Shown piece by piece: positions 1 to 7,466 of a stretch of DNA of 9,550 nt. The first letter of the stretch is position 1. Each line of letters opens with the position of its first letter. Under the pieces are notes generated by a model that was not told the DNA's origin, made no database searches, and saw nothing but the letters and a program-made list of their open reading frames with translations. The stretch covers positions 1 through 9,550 of the forward strand of contig CAYOWK010000081.1 of assembly GCA_964407665.1 (NCBI GenBank), given 5' to 3'. The position numbers and the translations under genes are program-made. The DNA comes from CAYOWK01 sp964407665 (GTDB lineage: Bacteria > Pseudomonadota > Alphaproteobacteria > Caulobacterales > Hyphomonadaceae).

Positions 1-1584
<1,584 letters not shown>

Positions 1585-1596
1585 GCGGCCGCCTCC

Positions 1597-2514
1597 TTAC
1601 TCCGCCGCCATCGGGAACGCCGGCATCGAGGCGAAGTCGTCCGGCACGTGCTGGCGGATCACCTTCGCCCCGTTCGCCCGCGCCAGCTCCTCGATCAGGT
1701 CCATCGACGCCAGCGTCTGGTCACGGTCGGTGTTGCCTTCCGGCACTGTCCGTTTTTCGCGAGCCTCCTTCAGGTGGTAGAGGTCCCCCGACAGCAGGGC
1801 GGGGCCGTAGCCCGGCAGCCTGACCAGAAGCGATGTGTGTCCCGGCGTATGCCCGGGGGTCTGGTGGATCACCACGCTGCCGTCGCCAAACACGTCGCGG
1901 GTGGCGTCGCCCTCGATCAGTTCGGTCTTCGCGGTCTCCATCCTGTCGTAGGTGGCGAACGCGCCGTCCTTGCGCGCCTCGTCGCGGAACATCCAGTCGC
2001 GCTCGTCCTTGTCGACGATCCAGGTGGAGCCCGCGAACAGGTTGAGGTTGCCGACATGGTCGAAATGGCTGTGCGAGATCGATACGTATTCGATGTCCGC
2101 GGGCGTGAGGCCGAGGGCTTCGAGCTGTGCGGGAAGGGTGGCCGACAGCGTCAGCTTGAACGGGCCGCTGACCATCCCCTCGGGCATATCCTTGAGGCCG
2201 GCCGGAAGGCCTGTGTCCCAGAGGAGATCGCCTGCCGGATGGCGGATGAGATAGCAGGGGTCCACAAGCTCGCGCGCCTCACCGTCATAGACGTGTTCGT
2301 CCGAGAAGCCGGCGGCGTTGTCCGTGTGGATGTGTCCGCAGTTCAGGGCGTAGAGTTTTACGGGGATCGCAGGCGCGGCGGCGGTTTCTGCAGCGGGGCC
2401 CTGGAGGCCGGGCTCGAGTGGATCCGCGCCATCCGCTGTTTCGGACGTCTCCTCGAGGCAGCCCGTGAGCGCGAACACAGCGGCGCATGCCGAGACTGCA
2501 AAAGCTTTACGCAT
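1597..2514 (-). CDS. Metallo-beta-lactamase-fold lipoprotein, N-acyl-homoserine-lactonase-like
   Basis: This is a 305-residue exported metallohydrolase. The chosen ATG at 2514 is preceded by GGGAGG about 8 bases upstream and begins a lipoprotein signal peptide ending in the lipobox LTGC (Cys19). An in-frame start at 2571 would add 19 non-signal residues and has no such support. Residues +2/+3 after the Cys are Leu-Glu, with no inner-membrane-retention Asp, so an outer-membrane anchor is likely. The MBL core is complete: HSHFDH at residues 148-153, HTPGH with the ligand His at 226, Asp244 in SGDLYH, and a late His289. This ligand set matches the dinuclear zinc site of AHL lactonases (AiiA/AttM type, PF00753), and so does the CYLIRHPAG...LWDTGLP strand region. 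Family knowledge suggests lactone-ring hydrolysis and hence possible quorum quenching; the substrate here is not shown. It is last in the minus-strand run, 77 bases after the CC0125-type lipoprotein gene. Confidence 0.88.
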   Translation of the reverse strand: MRKAFAVSACAAVFALTGCLEETSETADGADPLEPGLQGPAAETAAAPAIPVKLYALNCGHIHTDNAAGFSDEHVYDGEARELVDPCYLIRHPAGDLLWDTGLPAGLKDMPEGMVSGPFKLTLSATLPAQLEALGLTPADIEYVSISHSHFDHVGNLNLFAGSTWIVDKDERDWMFRDEARKDGAFATYDRMETAKTELIEGDATRDVFGDGSVVIHQTPGHTPGHTSLLVRLPGYGPALLSGDLYHLKEAREKRTVPEGNTDRDQTLASMDLIEELARANGAKVIRQHVPDDFASMPAFPMAAE

Positions 2515-2541
2515 GATCCAGAGCCTCCCGTTCCCCAGCCC

Positions 2542-2571
2542 CGTATCGGCGGAAAGCGGTCGCACGGTCAA
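2542..2571 (-). promoter_or_regulatory. Possible sigma-70-type promoter for the MBL lipoprotein gene
   Basis: On the minus strand, TTGACC (2571-2566) is followed after 18 bases by GATACG (2547-2542). The -35 is close to consensus and the -10 is poor. Transcription would start near 2535, giving a leader of about 20 bases to the ATG at 2514. Its position in the 77-base gap between two same-strand genes is sensible, but the match is weak and the gene may simply be co-transcribed. Confidence 0.22.
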
Positions 2572-2591
2572 CTTTGGGGTTCAGCAACCGG

Positions 2592-2993
2592 TCAGGAGGT
2601 GCGGGCGCCCTTGCCCTTCAGCACGTCCTTGGCGTCGTACTGGGTCGCGCCTCCGGCGAGCGTCTCGCCCTTGCCGATCACGACCTCGAGCGACCCTTTC
2701 GTGGAGCCGACGATCTCGAACCATTCCCGGCCATTGTCGAGGGTCAGCTGAGCAGCCTTCTTCATCGCCTCTTCGCGAAAGTTCGCCGGCGCTGCGCCGC
2801 CGCGATAGAAGACACGATAGCGGTTGGTTGAGACCTTTTCGGTCATGTAGGGCGAGCTGGCTGCAGGCGCGACAGGCGCTGACGGTGCGGGCCCTGCCGG
2901 CGGAAGGACAGGGGCGGACGCGCACGCCGACAGCGCCATGGCCAGTGCAGCGAAGGCTGCGCGGTATCCGAGCCGGTTCACCTTGGCTGTCAT
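2592..2993 (-). CDS. CC0125/CC1285-type small lipoprotein
   Basis: This is a 133-residue putative lipoprotein. The ATG at 2993 starts a basic-then-hydrophobic signal (AAFAALAMALSAC, lipobox LSAC, Cys24), and GGGAG lies about 9 bases upstream. Longer in-frame starts up to 3059 would place 22 charged residues before the signal and are disfavoured. After the Cys there is a Pro/Ala-rich linker to about residue 50. A compact domain follows with NRYRVFYRGG, an AAQLTLDNG helix and a WFEIV strand. This pattern matches the alphaproteobacterial CC0125/CC1285 family of lipoproteins, whose function is unknown. A TTGACG at 3059-3054 could be a -35, but the matching -10 (3036-3031) is poor. It is the third gene of the minus-strand run, 70 bases after the small membrane-protein gene and 77 before the MBL gene. 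Family assignment is from memory of the motif pattern. Confidence 0.82.
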   Translation of the reverse strand: MTAKVNRLGYRAAFAALAMALSACASAPVLPPAGPAPSAPVAPAASSPYMTEKVSTNRYRVFYRGGAAPANFREEAMKKAAQLTLDNGREWFEIVGSTKGSLEVVIGKGETLAGGATQYDAKDVLKGKGARTS

Positions 2994-3063
2994 GTGGCTG
3001 CGCTCCCGTATCCTTCGCCCCAACGCGCCAATGGTCATTCTGTTCCGGCGTCTCGTCAACGCC

Positions 3064-3321
3064 TCAGGCGCCGGCGTCCTTGTCCGGCTTCAGGACCCAG
3101 TACCGCCAGACCCCGATGGCATTGATGACAAACAGCACGCCGTTCTGGATCGCCAGCGGCAATTCGCCCTTGATCAGCGCGAACGCGACCCAGGCGATCG
3201 ACGATCCCATGAAGATCACAAAGCCCCAGCCGGTGAGCCGGGCGCCGAGGTTCAGCGCCACGAGGATCGCGGCGGCGATGCCGGTGAGGGTGGCGCTCCA
3301 CTGGATGATGTCGGTCATCAT
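3064..3321 (-). CDS. Small membrane protein with three predicted helices, function unknown
   Basis: This is an 85-residue protein of mainly hydrophobic sequence. Three membrane segments are visible at about residues 9-27, 32-50 and 54-75, separated by short polar turns (GARLTGWG and IKGELPL). The end is charged (LKPDKDAGA). The motifs TGWGF, SSIAW and QN.VLFVINAIGVWRYW resemble an unnamed family of ~85-residue alphaproteobacterial membrane proteins with a PnuC-like flavour, but I cannot assign a transported substrate. The start is one of two adjacent ATGs (3321 or 3318). A GTG at 3336 would add five residues. The Shine-Dalgarno is weak (a GGTGG further upstream, or CAGGG immediately before). 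The gene begins 27 bases after the amidase stop, so co-transcription with the amidase is likely. Confidence 0.75.
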   Translation of the reverse strand: MMTDIIQWSATLTGIAAAILVALNLGARLTGWGFVIFMGSSIAWVAFALIKGELPLAIQNGVLFVINAIGVWRYWVLKPDKDAGA

Positions 3322-3348
3322 CCCTGAACGCGCCACCCACGGAACGGT

Positions 3349-4956
3349 CTATGGGAGCGCGGGGATGAATTTCGGCGTCAGGCGGGCTTTCGAGACCTGC
3401 TCGTAGGCATAGGCGAAGCCGATCAGCTTCGCCTCCTGCCAGGCCCCGCCAAAGAAGGACAGCCCGACGGGCAGCCCTTCGACGCCGCCCATCGGCACCG
3501 TGACGTGCGGATAGCCAGCCACCGCGGCGAGCCCGGCCGACGAGCCGAGGAAATTGTCGCCCACCACATGATCGGTTACCCACGCCGGGCCGCCCGATGG
3601 CGCGACGATGGCTTCGACCGTGTTGGCGGCCAGCATCCGGTCGATGCCTTCCGGCCCGGCCAGGCGTTTCGCATCGGCCTTGGCTTTCACGTATTCAGGG
3701 TCGGTGAGGGCGGGGGCTGCGGCGGCCTCGATGAAGGTGTCCTGCCCGAACCAGCGCATGGACGTCGAGGCGTTGGCGTCATTGAAGGCGATCAGGTCGT
3801 CCAGCGTCCGCATCGGCTGGCTGGCCGGGGTCGCGGCCAGGAAGGCGTTGATGCCGGCCTTGAACTCGGCATGCAGAACGATGTTCTGCGCCCGGCCGAT
3901 GCCGCCGCGATCCGGCCCCTCGGTGATATCGACCAGCTCGGCTCCGGCCTCGCGCAGCTTGGCGAGCGCCGCCTCGAAGGCCGCGTCGGTCTGCGGATGA
4001 TAGCCCGCCATGAAACGCGCCACCCCGATCCGCTTGCCCTTGAGCGCACTGGGGTCGAGCGCTGTCCTGTAGTCCGACTTGCGGGCGTCTGCCTCTGCGG
4101 TGGCGGGATCGGCCGGGTCGCTGCCCGCCATCACGGTCAGCAGGATGGCGGCGTCCTCCACCGTCAGCGCCATGGGGCCTGCGGTGTCCTGGCTGGCGCT
4201 GATCGGTGCGATGCCGGTGCGCGAGACCAGGCCCACGGTCGGCTTGACGCCGACAATGCCGTTGGTGGTGGCCGGACAGATGATCGAGCCGTTGGTTTCG
4301 GTGCCGACAGCGGCCGGCGCAAGACCCGCCGCCACGCCCGAGCCGGAGCCCGACGACGAGCCGCACGGATTGCGGTTGAGGACGTGGGGGTTCTTCGTCT
4401 GGTCGCCCGCTCCGCTCCAGCCGGAGGAAGAATAGTTGGAGCGGAAGTTGGCCCACTCCGACAGGTTTGCCTTGCCGATGATGATGGCGCCCGCAGCCCG
4501 CAGGCGCGCCACGACCGGCGCATCGCGTCCGGCGCGATAGTCCTTCAGCGCCAGCGAGCCGACAGTTGTGGGCATGTTGTCGAGGGTCTCGATGTTGTCC
4601 TTGATCAGGATCGGGATGCCGTTGAGCGGGCCCGGATTTGTACCCTCAGCACGCACTTCGGTGTTTTCCTCAGCCGTCTGCTTCGCGTCCGGATTGACGG
4701 CGATGACCGCGTTCAGCATCGGGCCTGCGTCGTCCACCGCCGCGATGCGGTCGAGATAGGATTGCGTGATCTCGCGCGACGTCGTCTCGCCCGCTTCGAT
4801 CGCGGCCGCCAGCTGGGCGATGGTTCTGGGTTCCTGCACCAGTTCCGCGAAGGGCGCTGTCGCGTCAGCGGGCGCCGCCTGCGGAGCTGGTTCGGGCGAC
4901 GGCGCGCATGCCGCCACTGCAACAAACGCTGCGCCCGCAAGAAGAATCCGCTTCAT
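3349..4956 (-). CDS. Secreted amidase-signature lipoprotein, peptide-amidase-like
   Basis: This 535-residue amidase-signature enzyme (PF01425) hydrolyses an amide bond by a Ser-cisSer-Lys mechanism. The ATG at 4956 begins a lipoprotein signal (ILLAGAAFVAVAAC, lipobox VAAC, Cys17). A TTG three bases earlier is also in frame, and a GGGG run about 6 bases upstream is a weak ribosome site. The catalytic residues are visible: Lys119 in GIPILIKDN, the cis-Ser200 in the NPCGSSSGSGSG loop, and the nucleophile Ser224 in GTETNGSI. The 24-residue Ser-Ser spacing is normal for the family. Segments SSSGW, NPCGSSSGS and KPTVGLVSR resemble bacterial peptide amidase (C-terminal peptide deamidation, as in Stenotrophomonas Pam). 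The lipid anchor and the Pro/Ala linker after Cys17 imply action in the periplasm or at the outer membrane. It heads the minus-strand lipoprotein run. The nucleophile motif has Asn where Asp is common (GTETDGS), which may be neutral. The natural substrate is unknown. Confidence 0.9.
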   Translation of the reverse strand: MKRILLAGAAFVAVAACAPSPEPAPQAAPADATAPFAELVQEPRTIAQLAAAIEAGETTSREITQSYLDRIAAVDDAGPMLNAVIAVNPDAKQTAEENTEVRAEGTNPGPLNGIPILIKDNIETLDNMPTTVGSLALKDYRAGRDAPVVARLRAAGAIIIGKANLSEWANFRSNYSSSGWSGAGDQTKNPHVLNRNPCGSSSGSGSGVAAGLAPAAVGTETNGSIICPATTNGIVGVKPTVGLVSRTGIAPISASQDTAGPMALTVEDAAILLTVMAGSDPADPATAEADARKSDYRTALDPSALKGKRIGVARFMAGYHPQTDAAFEAALAKLREAGAELVDITEGPDRGGIGRAQNIVLHAEFKAGINAFLAATPASQPMRTLDDLIAFNDANASTSMRWFGQDTFIEAAAAPALTDPEYVKAKADAKRLAGPEGIDRMLAANTVEAIVAPSGGPAWVTDHVVGDNFLGSSAGLAAVAGYPHVTVPMGGVEGLPVGLSFFGGAWQEAKLIGFAYAYEQVSKARLTPKFIPALP

Positions 4957-5082
4957 CAATGACCCCGTTGTTCCGCCGTCTGCAGGTCATCACGGACGGG
5001 CGCAGCGGGCAAGGCCGCGTGGTCCTGGCGCGAGTCTGGACAAGCAGGGGCCGCAGCGTAGTCTCGCTTGACGGGGACCAAG
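4957..5082. other. Divergent intergenic region between amidase and TIR genes
   Basis: These 126 bases separate two gene starts and must hold the promoters of both the amidase run (leftward) and the TIR gene (rightward), unless either is leaderless. GGGGA at 5073-5077 serves as the ribosome site of the TIR gene. I see no convincing paired -35/-10 on either strand and no strong operator-like inverted repeat. Confidence 0.5.
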
Positions 5083-6594
5083 ATGGCAGACGTATTTCTA
5101 TCCTACCGAAACACCGAAGAACGGCGCCGCCTGGTCACGCGTTTCGCGACCATATTGCGCGCCCATGACATATCGGTCTGGTGGGACCACGGCCTCGAGG
5201 CTGGCGAAAGCTACCGGGACCAGATTTTCGCCGAGCTCCAGCAGGCGCGCCTCGTCATCCCCTTCTGGTGCGAGGAAAGCGTCCTCTCGCCGTGGGTGCT
5301 GATGGAGGCGCGGCAGGGCAGGGAGAAGTTGCTGCCGGTTCGCATCCAGCGCGTGTCGCCACCTGACGAGTTTGAATCGATTCACTCGATCCATCTTGAG
5401 GACTGGAATGGCTCGATCCTCGACCCGGTTCTGGACGACTTCGTCCGGGATGTCTGCGAACGGCTCGGCAAGAATTCGCGCCTCGCACCGGATTCCAAGA
5501 AGGAGCTTTCACGCCTCCCAGCCATCAAGCCGCTCCGGCCGGCTGGCGCCAGACGCAAGGCGGCCCCGGCAGGCGCACGCGGCGATTCCGGCAAGGCGAA
5601 CCAGGCATGGCTCTATGTGGCGCTGCCAACCGCCGTTGTGGCCAGCGCAGGCGCCGCGGCGCTGTGGCTGCTTGATCCATTCGCATGGCGCCAGCCGGTG
5701 GATGCTTCGGCAGGCCTGATCCCCGCAGCGGCCGCTCAGGGCGAGATCGCTGGTGGATCTGAAGGTCCCGGTGGATCCGTCGCCCAGCCGTCCTTCGCGC
5801 CAGCCCCGGCCGCTGTCCCGACCGGTGCGGCCGCCCAGCCGCCGACGGCGCCGGCGGCAGAGCAACCGACGCCGGCCGCTCTGGCCTGGCAGGCCGTCTC
5901 TGCCAGCGATCCCTCTGCACTGCGTGCGTTCCTCGGAAAGCATCCATCCGGTCCTGAGTCCGATTCAGCGCGCGACCTGCTGAAATCCCTCGACGCGGCG
6001 GCCTGGTCGACTGCCGCACGGCAGAACTCGAAGGCTGGCTATGAGCGTTACCTCGCAGCCTTCCCCGCAAAGGCAAAACCTCCGGGCGCAAAAGCGCAGG
6101 CCGCAGAAAATGCGCTGCTGAAGGTTTTGCAGCCGCCCGTTATACTGGAAGTAACGGCTGCGCCTGCACAGCCGACTGCGAGTCCAGCCCAGCCCGCAAC
6201 CTCGCTCGATTTAACGCCAGATAGTCCAGCGAACTTTCCCACGATAGCCGAATTGCGAGAGAAGCATGGAGCAGCGGCAGTCACGAGGCCGTCGCCAGGG
6301 CGACGATTTTTGCCGCCCACCTATCCCCCCGCATCCGAACGCGCGAAGGAAGAAGGAGACAGTCTCCTGGAGCTATGCGTGGATCCCCAGGGCCGGGTTC
6401 TGTCCGGCAAACTTGTCGGTTCCAGCGGGTCCGAGCGACTGGATGCCGCTGCCCTTAAGGGCATCCAAGGTAATCGGCTAAATGCCGGTGCGGTCAATGG
6501 CGAACCAACCGCAATGTGTGGGTATCGGCTGACGTGGGTCTGGAAGCTTCCTGATGATCCTCCGCCGGCTCCCTCTCCTGCCGACAGCCAATAG
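5083..6594 (+). CDS. TIR domain - transmembrane - TonB C-terminal domain fusion protein
   Basis: This 503-residue protein has an unusual domain order. The ATG at 5083 has GGGGA 5-6 bases upstream and starts directly at the first TIR strand; a TTG at 5068 is less likely. Residues 1-125 form a bacterial TIR domain (TIR_2 type): DVFLSYRNTEE, a BB-loop-like WWDHGLEAGESYRDQI, and SPWVLMEAR, where Glu75 matches the catalytic Glu of NAD+-cleaving TIRs. A basic stretch (about 145-172) precedes one membrane helix (about 175-197), predicting TIR inside and the rest in the periplasm. Residues 205-265 are Pro/Ala-rich. Residues 268-345 hold two repeats (WQAVSASDPSALRAFL..HP and WSTAARQNSKAGYERYL..FP). 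Residues 410-490 resemble the TonB C-terminal domain: PPTYPP, LLELCVDPQGRV, SGSERLDAAALKGI, YRLTWVWKL. Two cysteines (432 and 479) could pair. No exbB/exbD is nearby. Some late codons are AT-richer than in the neighbouring genes. The architecture is clear, but the function (signalling, defence or envelope sensing) is inference. Confidence 0.88.
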   Translation: MADVFLSYRNTEERRRLVTRFATILRAHDISVWWDHGLEAGESYRDQIFAELQQARLVIPFWCEESVLSPWVLMEARQGREKLLPVRIQRVSPPDEFESIHSIHLEDWNGSILDPVLDDFVRDVCERLGKNSRLAPDSKKELSRLPAIKPLRPAGARRKAAPAGARGDSGKANQAWLYVALPTAVVASAGAAALWLLDPFAWRQPVDASAGLIPAAAAQGEIAGGSEGPGGSVAQPSFAPAPAAVPTGAAAQPPTAPAAEQPTPAALAWQAVSASDPSALRAFLGKHPSGPESDSARDLLKSLDAAAWSTAARQNSKAGYERYLAAFPAKAKPPGAKAQAAENALLKVLQPPVILEVTAAPAQPTASPAQPATSLDLTPDSPANFPTIAELREKHGAAAVTRPSPGRRFLPPTYPPASERAKEEGDSLLELCVDPQGRVLSGKLVGSSGSERLDAAALKGIQGNRLNAGAVNGEPTAMCGYRLTWVWKLPDDPPPAPSPADSQ

Positions 6595-6618
6595 CGGAAA
6601 GCCGCAAGGCGCGGTCCG

Positions 6619-6651
6619 GCAGCCGAGTCCGGCGTGCTGGAGCCTGGCTGC
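6619..6651. terminator. Weak inverted repeat between convergent genes, possible shared terminator
   Basis: GCAGCC (6619-6624) pairs with GGCTGC (6646-6651), giving a 6-base GC stem around a 21-base loop in the 62-base gap between two convergent genes. A wider 7-base repeat, GCGGAAA (6594-6600) and TTTCCGC (6662-6668), encloses it. There is no T-run on either strand, so intrinsic termination is only a possibility based on position. Confidence 0.2.
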
Positions 6652-6656
6652 ACCTT

Positions 6657-7355
6657 TCAGGTTTCCGCATGAAACGCGCCAAGCCGGGCCGCCAGCCAGC
6701 CGGGCTGTTCCAGCGGCAGCATGTGCCCGGCGTCCTTCGCCTGGTCGAGGCGGCTGCCGGGAATGCGTGTATGCATCTCCGCGATATCTTCCCAGCGCAC
6801 AAGATTGTCCCCATCCGCGCCCGCCAGCAGGACAGGGCAGGCGATGTCGCCGAGCCGCTCCATCAGGGAGGCGCGCATCGTCGTCTCACGCATCTGGGCC
6901 AGCAGCACGCGCTGACCGAGGTCGCGGTCCATGGCGCGGATCACGTCCACCACAGCCGGGTCGGACTGGTGCGAGGGGTGGACAAACGGATTGATGCGGC
7001 TGGCGGAGATGCCGCGATACGCATGCGTCTCGAGAAAATCGATGACCTTCGCACGGTCGGCTTTCTCCGCGTCCGACAGCCCTCGCGCGGACGAGCAGAC
7101 AACGGCGAGCGAGGCGACCCGGTCCGGATGGTCGAGCGTGTATTCGAGCGCGAGATACCCGCCCATGGAAAAGCCCACGAGATGCAGCGGGCCGGCTGAA
7201 GCGGCCTCGTCGAAGGCCGCCCGGATATCGGTGCGGGTGAGCCGCGTCTCGACCGGAATGTAGCGGTGGCCGAAGGCGCCGCCGAGTTCCGCCCAGACCG
7301 GCTCCCACACCCGCCGGTCGCACATCGTGCCGGGGACAAAGGCGAGAGTCCTCAT
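6657..7355 (-). CDS. Alpha/beta-fold hydrolase
   Basis: This 232-residue cytoplasmic hydrolase belongs to the alpha/beta superfamily (Abhydrolase_1/6 type). The ATG at 7355 is preceded by GGAAAG about 8 bases upstream and begins the first core strand (RTLAFVPGTMCDRRVWEPVW, oxyanion-loop region). A frame open to 7592 lacks any family sequence before this Met. The nucleophile elbow GFSMGG places Ser63, the acid is Asp181 or Asp183 in AGADGDNLV, and the base is His211 in DAGHMLPLEQP. A cap region lies at about 105-165. The substrate cannot be told: esters, thioesters and C-C-bond substrates all occur in the superfamily, and relatives are often annotated simply as alpha/beta hydrolase. There is no signal peptide. 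It is convergent with the TIR gene (62-base gap) and divergent from the GT-C gene, so it is probably monocistronic. Confidence 0.88.
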   Translation of the reverse strand: MRTLAFVPGTMCDRRVWEPVWAELGGAFGHRYIPVETRLTRTDIRAAFDEAASAGPLHLVGFSMGGYLALEYTLDHPDRVASLAVVCSSARGLSDAEKADRAKVIDFLETHAYRGISASRINPFVHPSHQSDPAVVDVIRAMDRDLGQRVLLAQMRETTMRASLMERLGDIACPVLLAGADGDNLVRWEDIAEMHTRIPGSRLDQAKDAGHMLPLEQPGWLAARLGAFHAET

Positions 7356-7434
7356 GGGCGGTCTTTCCGGCTGCGTCGGCCCGCACGGGCGCAGGGCGCG
7401 CACCGCTGGAAAGCCAATTGTAACACTGGATCGG

Positions 7435-7440
7435 TATGAT
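7435..7440 (+). promoter_or_regulatory. Possible -10 element upstream of the GT-C gene
   Basis: TATGAT differs from the -10 consensus at one base and lies in the divergent gap. The only TTG-like hexamer nearby (TTGTAA at 7418-7423) is too close, with an 11-base spacer, so no convincing -35 is present. Transcription would start near 7446-7448. That would make the ATG at 7446 leaderless, or give a ~20-base leader to the ATG at 7467. Confidence 0.25.
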
Positions 7441-7466
7441 CTTCCATGCGCATCCCCGGGGGGCAG

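Noticed and set aside
1585..1592. GCGGCCGC palindrome between gyrB and the MBL gene
   Set aside because: It is only 8 bases in a GC-rich genome, with no loop or T-run; it is not a terminator.
1648..2751. A 367-codon plus-strand open frame opposite the MBL lipoprotein
   Set aside because: It is antisense to a complete zinc-ligand set and a lipobox signal on the minus strand; it has no motif of its own.
3505..4962. A 485-codon open frame on the plus strand opposite the amidase
   Set aside because: It is a GC-rich antisense shadow: Arg/Gly/His-rich, no recognisable domain, and the opposite strand encodes a complete amidase with its catalytic triad.
6131..6159. Inverted repeat AGCC..CCGTTA / TAACGGCT with an internal TATACT resembling a -10 box
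   Set aside because: It sits within the linker coding sequence with no -35 at a suitable distance and no gene starting downstream; probably chance.
6441..6466. Perfect palindrome GCCCTTAAGGGC (6451-6462) with outer GGATGCC/GGCATCC arms
   Set aside because: It lies inside the TonB_C coding region, where the amino-acid pattern explains it; there is no T-run, and it is too internal to be a terminator or an attachment site.
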